A stretch of DNA of 64,000 nt from Methylobacterium brachythecii (GTDB lineage: Bacteria; Pseudomonadota; Alphaproteobacteria; Rhizobiales; Beijerinckiaceae): positions 310,001 to 374,000 of the forward strand of contig NZ_JACIDN010000007.1 of assembly GCF_014196345.1 (NCBI RefSeq). Direction: 5' to 3'. Every line of letters starts with the position of its first letter. Within the stretch, counting starts at the first letter, position 1. Position numbers and translations under genes: made by a program. Positions 18,767-26,713 of this stretch are shown here, piece by piece. The notes beneath the pieces are model-generated. The model searched no databases. It was not told where the DNA came from and saw nothing but the letters and a program-made list of their open reading frames with translations.

Positions 18767-19687
18767 TCAGGCGGGAACGCGCTGCCGGGACCTTTGCAAG
18801 GGCTTCAGGAGGTCGGCTTCGAGGCCGAATTTCTTGATATAGGCCGTGTTCAGGCCGAGGCACTCGCGCGACGCACAGGCGTCGCGATGGACGCATTGAT
18901 AGAATCCGTTGCGCTCGAACTCTCGCCAGAAGTCGGGATCGATGTGCAGCTCAGGCTGCCCGTTGGCGAGGGCGTCGCCGAGATCTCCCAGCATGCATTC
19001 GGGAAAGTTCTTCACCTCGACGGCTCGGCCTAGGTCGCGCGCCCGGATGATGGCCTCGCGCAGGTAGGGCAGCACGGCACCGTGCCGTGCGACGAGGTTC
19101 TTCTCGTCACGTTCCGACATCGGAAAATAGACCCAGAGCTCCATCTGGGTCAGGCGCTTGAGATGGCCGAGGCGGGTGACGAGATCCGGGAGCAATCTGT
19201 AGCTGCGCTCAGTCACCACGGTATTGGTAAGAGTCGCGACGCCCTCCATGTCATCCAGGATCTCAAGCCCGCGCAGCGCCCGCTCGAACGAGCCCGGGAC
19301 CAGTGTCAGGGCATCATGGCTCGCGGCATCGCTCCCGGCGATGGAGACGAAGAATTCGTCGATGCCGGCCTCGACGAGGCGGTGGCAGTAACTGGCCTGG
19401 CCCAGATGCATTCCGTGGGTCTGGATGCGGACATGGTCGAACCCGCTCGCACGCGCCCTGCGTGCCAGATCCGGCAGGTCCCGCCTCAGCGTAATTTCCG
19501 AGCCCGTCAGGATGAGCCCCGTCCAGCGCCGCTCGCGCAGGTTGAAGGCGAGCACCTCCTCGAAATGCGCGAGCGATTCCGGCGCGAGCCGGTCCATCGT
19601 CCCCTCGATCATGCAGTGGACGCACTTGAGGTTGCAGCGGAACTCCATCGTCAACGAGACGTAGGCGGCGTGGTCGTAGCGTCCCAT
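18767..19687 (-). CDS. Radical SAM protein with C-terminal auxiliary cysteines
   Basis: A 306-residue radical SAM protein. C18, C22 and C25 form the CxxxCxxC motif that holds the 4Fe-4S cluster and binds S-adenosylmethionine. Cysteines at 231, 265, 271 and 276 near the C-terminus resemble a SPASM or twitch-like auxiliary cluster, the arrangement found in peptide- and protein-modifying members. It is the last gene of a minus-strand set with the unknown protein, the halogenase-like protein and the methyltransferase; the gap to the preceding gene is 75 bp, and a GAGAG run precedes its ATG. A PqqD-like domain, the usual partner of such enzymes, occurs in the M50 protein of the neighbouring operon. 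It may modify a peptide or protein, perhaps the giant protein; the substrate is not evident. Confidence 0.85.
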   Translation of the reverse strand: MGRYDHAAYVSLTMEFRCNLKCVHCMIEGTMDRLAPESLAHFEEVLAFNLRERRWTGLILTGSEITLRRDLPDLARRARASGFDHVRIQTHGMHLGQASYCHRLVEAGIDEFFVSIAGSDAASHDALTLVPGSFERALRGLEILDDMEGVATLTNTVVTERSYRLLPDLVTRLGHLKRLTQMELWVYFPMSERDEKNLVARHGAVLPYLREAIIRARDLGRAVEVKNFPECMLGDLGDALANGQPELHIDPDFWREFERNGFYQCVHRDACASRECLGLNTAYIKKFGLEADLLKPLQRSRQRVPA

Positions 19688-19762
19688 GACGTCTCTCTCG
19701 GCATGCCTCGGCAGGGCCCGTGGCGCGATGATGGTTTCCCGGTGGCATCCTCGGTAGATACT

Positions 19763-20623
19763 TCAGAGAAGCCCGTAATAGGCACTCTTGGTGATCGTGA
19801 GGCGGCCCTCGATCACGGCATAATCAATGCCCACGTCGAAAAGCAGGTGCGAGAGGCGGCGACGCTCCTCCCGCACGAAGTCCCGGATCTCGGTCGGATA
19901 GTCGAGCCGGTCGAGGAAGAACAGCAGCCGGTCGACGCCGATCCGAGAGAAATACACGCCGTCGCACAGGCGCTTGTTGGCGATGACGACGACGCCACAG
20001 CTCATCAGCTCGGGCCAGAGGATCGCGTCGAGATCCAGATTGGGAAGGTCGAGATGGGCCGAGCAGGCGGCCTTGGCCGCGATCGCTTCGCGCTCGTTCG
20101 TCGCATCGAAGAAGCTGTAGAGGTTGTCGAGGACCAGCGTCGCGGCCGTCAGCCCGTAGCAGAGGCCCGAGGAGACCGAGCTGCCGGGATTGCCGATATA
20201 GACGTTGATCCGCTCCAGGCCGCGCTCGCCACGCACCAAGGCGTCGTCGAGGTCGAGGGAGAACATGAAATAGGGGCGCGTGCCGGAATAACGCAGGGCG
20301 CACAGCGCGAACGGGGCAAGGATCGCGAGCACCCGCTCGATCGAGACGCTGCGCTCCAGCCGGGCGTAGTCGTAGAAGTAAAACTCCCACGTCGTCACGC
20401 CATCGCGCATCTTCGCGCCCCAGACACTCTGGCCGGGTCCTAGTCCGGCGCGCAGGGCATCGCAGAGAGCGTAGAGCCGCGCGTCTGCACCGGCGACCGA
20501 GAACGAGTGCCAAAGCAGGCTGGCCTGCCGCAGGCGGCCAGCGGTGGGCCCCACCGGCTGGTAGTCCCACAGGCAGTAATCCGCGTAGCGATCACCCGGC
20601 ACCGTGAGTTCGAGGCGGTTCAT
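19763..20623 (-). CDS. Protein of unknown family in the halogenase-like/radical SAM operon
   Basis: A 286-residue protein that I do not recognise. It is rich in aromatic residues, has several short beta-strand-like runs (for example W-E-F-Y-F-Y-D-Y and F-M-F-S-L-D-L-D), and ends S-A-Y-Y-G-L-L. No signal peptide or membrane segment is visible. Its ATG overlaps the stop of the halogenase-like gene by four bases, so the two are translationally coupled and probably act together. A repetitive beta-strand fold with aromatic side chains is loosely reminiscent of aromatic prenyltransferase barrels, but I see no diagnostic motif and do not assign that function. Confidence 0.75.
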   Translation of the reverse strand: MNRLELTVPGDRYADYCLWDYQPVGPTAGRLRQASLLWHSFSVAGADARLYALCDALRAGLGPGQSVWGAKMRDGVTTWEFYFYDYARLERSVSIERVLAILAPFALCALRYSGTRPYFMFSLDLDDALVRGERGLERINVYIGNPGSSVSSGLCYGLTAATLVLDNLYSFFDATNEREAIAAKAACSAHLDLPNLDLDAILWPELMSCGVVVIANKRLCDGVYFSRIGVDRLLFFLDRLDYPTEIRDFVREERRRLSHLLFDVGIDYAVIEGRLTITKSAYYGLL

Positions 20624-23001
20624 GCACCCGCCATCCCGGAATAGACGGTGAGGAACGGTTGCCCGTCGCGCCCGACCCCGCCGGCGAGATGGCCCAACGA
20701 TTCCGTGCGGCGCTCGGCCAGCGTCGCGGTCACTGCCGTCGCGGGAATGCCCATTCCCTTCAGCGCCGGTCCGAGGATCGGCTCAGCGGTCGCGACGGTG
20801 AGTCCGCAGGCGTAGAGGTTCAGGTCGTAGGACAGGCGTGGGCCGCGCTCCTCGCAGGCTTCGAGAAAGTGGATGGCGCCGGTCCCCTGCTCCTGCGCGA
20901 GCCGGAGCATCGCGTACCCAGCAGCCAACACACCTGCACCCACGTCACCCCAGCCCGCTGCCATCGACGTCATGCGCGCAGCGATCTGGTCGGGCTCGCG
21001 CACCCGCGGCCAGTGATAGAGCGTCACGACCGGCGGCGCAGAGCCATGCGGATTCCATTTGTAGGCGCGGTGGACGAGCAGCGGTTCGCCGCCTTCGCCG
21101 GCGCGCCAGGCCGCATCCGTCCGCGCCGACCACTCGACGTAGAGCTTGTAGAGCGCACCCGACGGTCCGTCCTCGTGGCCGAGATGCAAGAGGTCGGCCC
21201 CGTCGATCAGGGTAGCCGCCTCACGGCGTTCCGGCTCCGGCATGGCGAGCTTGGCCGCGAGTCTGTCCAAGACCCGGCCCGGCTCGAGCCCCAAGCTCGT
21301 CCGGTGCAGGCTGACCAGGAAGCGATCGATTTGGAGACCAGCCGGGCTTGCCTTCACCGAACGCTCGTAGCCGAAGGGTTGATTGAGGCCGGCAACGAGG
21401 TCGGCGAGCCGCGCTCCATCCGGTGTCCGGCGCAAATTTGCCGGTCCCGTGGCCGGCACCTCGGCGGAGGCGACTCGAACATTCTGGGAGCCCGTTGGCT
21501 GGACACGGCGTCCGTGGATCGCTTCGAGCAGGCGGTCGTGGCGCGCCATCGTTCCGGCAACCTGCGCGCTGCGTGCTCGGATGTCACCGAGGAAGCGGGG
21601 CAGTTCGCGCACATCCGCCATATCGACCGGTGCGAAGGGCCGGCGGGGAAGGAACCCGGCACCTGCGAGAAGGAGATAGTGCTCGCTCTCCCCGAAGAGC
21701 CCTTCATCGCGGCCCTCGATATGGCCGGAGAGTTCGTAGAGATCGAGCCGCTCGGCGAGCCGCTGCGGTAGCGGGGTAGCGCGGGCCGCCGCCCAGAACG
21801 GCTCGGTCCGCCGTCCAAGCCCATAATGCGCCGCCAACGCTTCGCTAGCCTCGTCGTGGAGGCGGTTCATCCGCGTGCAATAGGCCCGGGCGAGTGCCTC
21901 GCTGTCCACGCTGCGAGGTAGGTAATCCACGAAGGCACCAAGCGCAGCGAGGACGAGGTCGAGACCAAAACCGTGGAGCGGATCGACGGCGCCGGCTGCG
22001 GCGCCAAGGGCAACGACATTGTGCTGCCAGGGTTGCCGGCGTTGGCCAGACCGGATCTGCCCATGCACGATGCCGTCTGAGCTGCCTGTGGCCGCCCGCA
22101 AGCCGGCTTCGGCCGCGTCCGGCGTCGCCGAGGCGCTGTCATAGGCCAGGAACCATTCCGTGCGCCCTGCCAAAGGAAGCGAGGCGATCCAGCCTTCGGG
22201 CAAACCCGTATAGGTCGTGTAGGCTGGCATCGCGGGATCCAGCTCTGCCGAGAGCGAGGCGAACCGGTCCGGGACAGGCGCCCCGGGGAACCAAGGCTCG
22301 GCGAGAACCTGCTCGATGAGCTGGCCCGTCGTGCCGGTCGCGTCGATGAAGAGATCACCCTCGACGGCGGCCCCGCTGTCGAGCCGCAGAACGCGGAGGT
22401 TCCCAGCCTGATCGCGCGCCGCGTCCCGGACTCTTCCCGGCACCGCGCGCACCCCCTCGGAGAGCGCGATGTCGCGCAAGAACCGGATCAAGCTGCTGCG
22501 GTCGAGATGGTAGCCGTAGCCCGAGGACTCGACGATCGACGACGTTCCGGCCTCCGGCCGCGGACCGCATCCGGCCGCCGCTGCGAGCGTCTGCGGCGCA
22601 TATTCCGCATACGCCTCGGCCGAGCCGCCCTCGGCCCGGCTGCGCAGCCAATAGTGGAACAGGTCGCGCCCGTTTACTCGCGGACCACAAGCGCCGAACG
22701 GATGCCAATGGCGTTGGCCGGCCTCGAACCAGTGCTCGAAGCGGCTCGCAAGGCGGTAACCCGCCGAGCAGCGCCGCATGAAGATGGTCTCGTCAATATC
22801 GAAGCCGCGCAGGAAGCGCGTAAAGCCGGGTCGCGTCGCCAAGGCGCCGGTAGGAGCCGCGGGCGGCGGAGGCCCGATGACCGTCACAGGCCAGTCGGCC
22901 CGGCGCAGGATGCGCCGCAGGTAGACGGCAGCGATCCAGGCTGCGGGGCCGCCGCCGGCGATCACGAGACGCGGTGATGCGGCGCGCGACGATCCGATCA
23001 T
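20620..23001 (-). CDS. Flavin-dependent halogenase-like protein with altered catalytic motifs and long C-terminal extension
   Basis: A 793-residue protein. Residues about 10-500 follow the tryptophan-halogenase fold: a GGGPAAW dinucleotide-binding loop at 16-22, a F-I-D-A-T-G segment at 218-223 and a conserved D-P-L-H-G-F-G-L-D flavin segment further on. Key positions differ from active halogenases. The lysine that activates hypohalous acid (K79 of PrnA, in F-K-A-A-I-K-F) is aligned with R83 in Y-R-L-A-S-R-F. The WxWxIP motif is W-I-A-S-L-P at 271-276. The G-E-x-x-x-P segment is G-A-L-A-T-R-P. It may therefore be a flavin monooxygenase or a non-halogenating paralogue. The last 300 residues are an extension I cannot assign. 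The ATG at 23001 overlaps the methyltransferase stop by four bases, and its own stop overlaps the next gene's start. An upstream in-frame extension was rejected because it lies inside the methyltransferase gene. Confidence 0.85.
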   Translation of the reverse strand: MIGSSRAASPRLVIAGGGPAAWIAAVYLRRILRRADWPVTVIGPPPPAAPTGALATRPGFTRFLRGFDIDETIFMRRCSAGYRLASRFEHWFEAGQRHWHPFGACGPRVNGRDLFHYWLRSRAEGGSAEAYAEYAPQTLAAAAGCGPRPEAGTSSIVESSGYGYHLDRSSLIRFLRDIALSEGVRAVPGRVRDAARDQAGNLRVLRLDSGAAVEGDLFIDATGTTGQLIEQVLAEPWFPGAPVPDRFASLSAELDPAMPAYTTYTGLPEGWIASLPLAGRTEWFLAYDSASATPDAAEAGLRAATGSSDGIVHGQIRSGQRRQPWQHNVVALGAAAGAVDPLHGFGLDLVLAALGAFVDYLPRSVDSEALARAYCTRMNRLHDEASEALAAHYGLGRRTEPFWAAARATPLPQRLAERLDLYELSGHIEGRDEGLFGESEHYLLLAGAGFLPRRPFAPVDMADVRELPRFLGDIRARSAQVAGTMARHDRLLEAIHGRRVQPTGSQNVRVASAEVPATGPANLRRTPDGARLADLVAGLNQPFGYERSVKASPAGLQIDRFLVSLHRTSLGLEPGRVLDRLAAKLAMPEPERREAATLIDGADLLHLGHEDGPSGALYKLYVEWSARTDAAWRAGEGGEPLLVHRAYKWNPHGSAPPVVTLYHWPRVREPDQIAARMTSMAAGWGDVGAGVLAAGYAMLRLAQEQGTGAIHFLEACEERGPRLSYDLNLYACGLTVATAEPILGPALKGMGIPATAVTATLAERRTESLGHLAGGVGRDGQPFLTVYSGMAGA

Positions 23002-24101
23002 CGGCGTGCCTGGGCCGGCGGGGCGACAGGGATCTCGGCCGGCTTCCGCGCATCGATGAGATGGAAAGGGGTCCCGAGGTCGAGAACGCGGTGCCTGGCG
23101 CCGCAGAGGCCAAAAGCCGTCAAGCTTTCCATGTAGAGGCCCGCATCGCGGAAGAATGGCTGGAACACGAGATCGGCCATTTGCGAGAAGCCGAGCGCCC
23201 GCTCCCGCAGCGGCATCGGCGCGCGCTCGTAGATGACGAGGCGTCCCCCCGGTGCCAGAGCGCCAATGGCGCGTTCCAGCAGGAGCCGGGCATCGGCCGC
23301 CGGCCAGTCGTGCAGGACGGATTTGAAAGTCACGAGATCGTGCCCCGCGGGCAGAGGATCGCGCCGCATGTCCGCGGCATGGAATGTTACCCGCTCGGCC
23401 TCGGCGCGCCCTGCGAGGTGATCGCGGCCGAGCCGGCACACGACGGGCAGGTCCACGACCGTCGCCTGCAGGTGGGGCGCTCGACGGCAGGCTTGCGAGG
23501 CGAACTCTCCGCTATTGCCGCCGAGGTCGAGCATGCGGCTGTGACCGCCGAGGTCGATCCGATCGAGGCAGGGGCCGGCCTCGTAGCGGGTCAGGCAGGT
23601 CGTGTAGGAGACCCAGCGTCGCGTTGCAGCGATGTTGTCCGGTCTCGCCTCGAAGCAGCGGTCGTAGCGAAACAACTCAAACGTCCGGGATTCAGCCATG
23701 AATGCCGGCAGATCCGTGAGGAACGCGTTGAACTGTCCGCGCAGATCTTCTGCGGCGATCATCGCGAAGCCGATCTTCGCATCGATGAGGTCACGAAACG
23801 GCAGCACGGCGGAAAAGTCGTCGGTCAGAGCGAGCCGCGCGTCGCCCACCTCGGCGAGGACACCGGCACCGATCAGCAGATCCGCAAGGCAGCCGAACCT
23901 CTCGGACACGATTCCATATTCCGCTGCGAGCCCATCCTTGGCGAGCGTCGGGGAGCCGGCGAGGCGATCGATCAACCCGAGCTCGAGCGCGCAGGCGAGC
24001 GCTCGTGTCGCGATCTCGGAGTCGAGAAAGCGGTCCACGCGCGGAAACTCGGTCTGCAGGTCCGCGCCGGCCTGCAGAACCGACATGCCGGCCACGGCCA
24101 T
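22998..24101 (-). CDS. SAM-dependent O-methyltransferase-like protein
   Basis: About 367 residues from the ATG at 24101; a GTG at 24149 would add 16 residues, and neither start has a strong Shine-Dalgarno sequence. The protein follows the plant/actinobacterial O-methyltransferase architecture: an N-terminal helical dimerisation region, then a Rossmann domain with motif I L-D-L-G-G-N-S-G-E-F, a V-T-F-K-S-V-L-H-D-W segment bearing the usual catalytic-region His-Asp pair, and L-V-I-Y-E-R near the end. Members methylate small-molecule hydroxyls, but the family also includes other reactions. It is the first gene of the minus-strand operon with the halogenase-like gene, which it overlaps by four bases. 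The substrate is unknown. Confidence 0.85.
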   Translation of the reverse strand: MAVAGMSVLQAGADLQTEFPRVDRFLDSEIATRALACALELGLIDRLAGSPTLAKDGLAAEYGIVSERFGCLADLLIGAGVLAEVGDARLALTDDFSAVLPFRDLIDAKIGFAMIAAEDLRGQFNAFLTDLPAFMAESRTFELFRYDRCFEARPDNIAATRRWVSYTTCLTRYEAGPCLDRIDLGGHSRMLDLGGNSGEFASQACRRAPHLQATVVDLPVVCRLGRDHLAGRAEAERVTFHAADMRRDPLPAGHDLVTFKSVLHDWPAADARLLLERAIGALAPGGRLVIYERAPMPLRERALGFSQMADLVFQPFFRDAGLYMESLTAFGLCGARHRVLDLGTPFHLIDARKPAEIPVAPPAQARR

Positions 24102-24149
24102 GATGCGTCTCAGCCCCTTCTGCCCCTGGCGCGTTGCTGCCCCTGTCAC

Positions 24150-24500
24150 GCGCTCGTCGTCAGCGTGACAGCTCCGCGCACGATCCGTTCGAAATTGGCA
24201 GCCAAGTGTTTCGGCCTGAGACGCTTGATCAACTCAAAATCGAAGCGATTGCCGGAGCTGCCTCAATCCCCTCGCGATCGACTCGCAGAGGTCAAGTATC
24301 AGCTCGTACTGCTTTGCCGCACGGCGTCGTGTAGCAAAAATGCAAAGAAGCTTCGTTTCGTTAACGGTATCAGGAAAGCCGCCATTCAACGGCGGCTTTC
24401 TTCATGCGAGACCTCGGCTGAGTCAGTTGGCCGAGTGCAACGCCAATGCTCTCAACGAGAATAACGCAGGCTCCAAGGCCGCGTGCCGAAGGGGGAAGTC
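24150..24500. promoter_or_regulatory. Divergent intergenic region upstream of the export operon
   Basis: About 350 bp separate the methyltransferase operon (minus) from the DUF3467-led operon (plus). There is no convincing gene. It must contain the promoters for both operons. A perfect hairpin at 24374-24400 is the only strong signal I found; clear -35/-10 boxes were not identified. Confidence 0.45.
24374..24400 (+). terminator. Hairpin in the leader of the export operon (terminator or attenuator candidate)
   Basis: A perfect 10-bp inverted repeat, GAAAGCCGCC / GGCGGCTTTC with a 7-nt loop, is followed on the plus strand by a pyrimidine-rich TTCTTC. It lies 100 bp upstream of the DUF3467 gene, inside a divergent promoter region where no plus-strand gene ends. 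It could terminate a short leader or small RNA, or attenuate the downstream operon. The weak T-run makes the terminator call uncertain. Confidence 0.5.
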
Positions 24501-24803
24501 GTGAGTGAAACCGGTCAGGCCAACACGGGTGCTCCGGATCAGGTCCGCGCAATCGCGTGGCGCGAGGAGTCCATGGCGACGCAGTTCGCCAATGTCGTGA
24601 ACGTGCAGGGCACGCGCGAGCAGGTCGACCTGTTCTTCGGCACCAACCGGACGTGGAACGTCGCCGAGACCGAGAACGTCGTCGTCGACCTGTCGAATCG
24701 CATCATCCTGACGCCCCTCGCGGCCAAGCGGCTTCATGCCGTGCTCGGCGGCGTCCTGGCAGAATACGAGAACCGCCACGGGCGCCTCGACCTCGAAGCA
24801 TAA
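24501..24803 (+). CDS. DUF3467-like small protein
   Basis: A 100-residue protein starting at GTG 24501, chosen because a strong AAGGGGGAA ribosome-binding run lies just before it; a GTG six codons upstream has none. The sequence follows the DUF3467 pattern: F-A-N-V-V-N-V near residue 28, an F-F-G segment, then R-I-I-L-T-P-L-A-A-K-R-L-H and a final L-A-E-Y-E-N-R-H-G. The family is short and cytoplasmic with no known function. It is the first gene of the five-gene operon, 39 bp before the GAF-HlyD gene. It might be a chaperone or adaptor for the exported protein; that is only a guess from position. Confidence 0.75.
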   Translation: MSETGQANTGAPDQVRAIAWREESMATQFANVVNVQGTREQVDLFFGTNRTWNVAETENVVVDLSNRIILTPLAAKRLHAVLGGVLAEYENRHGRLDLEA

Positions 24804-24842
24804 GTCGCGACACAGCTCCGGGGCGGGAGGGATCAGGGCGTC

Positions 24843-26702
24843 ATGAGCGAGCCTTTGGCGGTCGAAATTCCGTCGGGAGCCGGTTCGGCTGCGCGCCTGT
24901 CGCTGCTCGAGCCGGCGCTCTGGCAAGCCCTCCAATACTCCCAGACGCTGCAGGCGGCGGTGGAGGCGTGGCTCGCGCTCCAGGCGCCGATGCTGCCGGC
25001 AACCAGCGGTTGCGTTCTGGTGCCTGGCACCTCGGTCGGCCTCGCGCCACTCGCGGTGTTCCCGGCCCAGACCGAAGCCGAGATCGGCCTGCGCGAGACG
25101 GCCGAGGCCGCCTTGCGCGAGAACCGCCCGGTGGTTCAGGCCATGGAGCAAGGCGGGTTCGGAGCCTGGATCGCCATGCCCCTCGTCATCGACGGAGCGC
25201 CCTTCGCCGTCGCCTCCTTCGCGATCGCCAGCCAGGACAAGGACGAACTGAGAGCGGCGATCCGCCAGATCCAGTGGGGCAGCGCCTGGATCGTCGCCAA
25301 GCAGGCCGAGCTCGTGGGCCGCGTCGAGCGCAAGATCCTCGCGCGCTCGCGCTCTGTCCTCGATCTTCTAGCGGGCGTTCTCGAACAGTCGCGCTTCGCG
25401 GCTGCCTGCACCGCAGCGGTGACGGATCTGGCGCTCGTCTTCGCATGCCAGAGGACGGCGATCGGTTTCATGCGCGGCGGCTCCGCCCGCATCGCAGCCA
25501 TCTCGCATTCGGCTCAGTTCAGCCGCGAGATGAACCTCGTGCGCAGGCTCGGCGCCTGCATGAACGAGTCCGTTGACCAGCGGAGCCTCGTCCTGTTCCC
25601 GGCGCCGGAGGGCGAAGTCTATGTGACAACGGCGCATGCCGACCTGGCGCGCCTACAACACAGCGCACGGGTTCTGACCGTGCCGATGCTCGTCGATGAC
25701 CAGTTTATCGGCGCGATCACGCTGGAACGTCCCGCCGATCAACCCTTCCTGCCGGAGACGATCGAGCAGATCGTCGCCGCTGCGGCTGCCATCGGGCCGG
25801 TTCTCAACGACAAACGTTTGAACGATCGCTGGCTACCCGCGAAGGCCTGGGAAGCCATCTACAATGCCGCACGCCTTGTCGTCGGGCCTGACAGGACCGG
25901 TCTGAAGCTCGGCATCGCCGGGAGCCTGTTGGCCCTGCTCGCCTTCTCGGTGATCCCGGCCGATTACCGCGTCACGGCAGATGCGCGCGTGGAGGGCCTG
26001 GTGCGGCGCTCGGTCGTCGCGTCCTACGACGGCTATCTCAAGATGGCCGAGCATCGCGCCGGTGACACCGTGCACAAGGGCGACCTGCTCGCCGCGCTCG
26101 AAGACCGAGACCTCGCCCTCGAGCGTCTGCGCTGGGTCACCGAACGCCAGCAGCGGACCTACGAATACGACAAGGCACTCGCCACCCGGCAGCCCGCGAC
26201 GATCAACGTCGTGAAGAGCCAGATCGACCAGGCGGACGCCCAGATTCGCCTCCTGGACGAGCAGTTGTCGCGCTCGAAATTCTACGCTCCCTTCGATGGC
26301 CTCATCGTCTCGGGGGACCTATCCCAATCGATCGGCGGCGCCGTCAGCCGAGGGCAGGTGCTGTTCGAGATCGCTCCGCTCGACAGCTACCGCGTCGTGC
26401 TGAACGTCGACGAGCGTTTCATCGCCGATCTCAAGGAGGGTCAGACTGGTCACATGGTGGCTTCGTCGCTGCCCGATCAGCCGCAGGCGCTTACGATCCA
26501 GACCATCACCCCGGTGGCCGAGGCGAAGAACGGCCGGAACCTGTTCCGCGTGGAAGGCCGCATCGTCGCCGATGGAACCCGTCTGCGGCCAGGCATGGAG
26601 GGCATCGCGAAGGTCGATGTCGACCGTCGCCTGCTCGCTGGAATCTGGTCGCGGCCGATCATCGACTGGGCGCGTCTGGCGTTCTGGCACTGGTGGCCGT
26701 GA
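24843..26702 (+). CDS. GAF-domain/HlyD membrane-fusion adaptor fusion protein
   Basis: A 619-residue fusion. The N-terminal half is cytoplasmic and resembles GAF domains, with a weaker copy at about residues 50-155 and a clearer one at about 175-325. One transmembrane helix follows at about 355-372. Residues about 377-600 form an HlyD-type periplasmic adaptor: a biotinyl-lipoyl-like half near 385-410, a helical hairpin, a second half with S-K-F-Y-A-P-F-D-G, then a beta-barrel. Such adaptors bridge an inner-membrane exporter to the envelope. A GAF sensory region on the cytoplasmic side is unusual and suggests that export is gated by a bound ligand or by contact with a partner. It lies 11 bp before the M50/HlyD gene. 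Confidence 0.85.
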   Translation: MSEPLAVEIPSGAGSAARLSLLEPALWQALQYSQTLQAAVEAWLALQAPMLPATSGCVLVPGTSVGLAPLAVFPAQTEAEIGLRETAEAALRENRPVVQAMEQGGFGAWIAMPLVIDGAPFAVASFAIASQDKDELRAAIRQIQWGSAWIVAKQAELVGRVERKILARSRSVLDLLAGVLEQSRFAAACTAAVTDLALVFACQRTAIGFMRGGSARIAAISHSAQFSREMNLVRRLGACMNESVDQRSLVLFPAPEGEVYVTTAHADLARLQHSARVLTVPMLVDDQFIGAITLERPADQPFLPETIEQIVAAAAAIGPVLNDKRLNDRWLPAKAWEAIYNAARLVVGPDRTGLKLGIAGSLLALLAFSVIPADYRVTADARVEGLVRRSVVASYDGYLKMAEHRAGDTVHKGDLLAALEDRDLALERLRWVTERQQRTYEYDKALATRQPATINVVKSQIDQADAQIRLLDEQLSRSKFYAPFDGLIVSGDLSQSIGGAVSRGQVLFEIAPLDSYRVVLNVDERFIADLKEGQTGHMVASSLPDQPQALTIQTITPVAEAKNGRNLFRVEGRIVADGTRLRPGMEGIAKVDVDRRLLAGIWSRPIIDWARLAFWHWWP

Positions 26703-26713
26703 GGGCCTGAGCC

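Noticed and set aside
19763..20623. Aromatic prenyltransferase assignment
   Set aside because: A loose impression from the beta-strand and aromatic pattern only. No diagnostic motif was seen, so no function is assigned.
23002..23439. N-terminal extension of the halogenase-like gene
   Set aside because: It overlaps the methyltransferase gene in another frame and consists of low-complexity Arg/Pro/Ala sequence. The ATG at 23001 gives the four-base overlap and places the dinucleotide-binding loop near the start.
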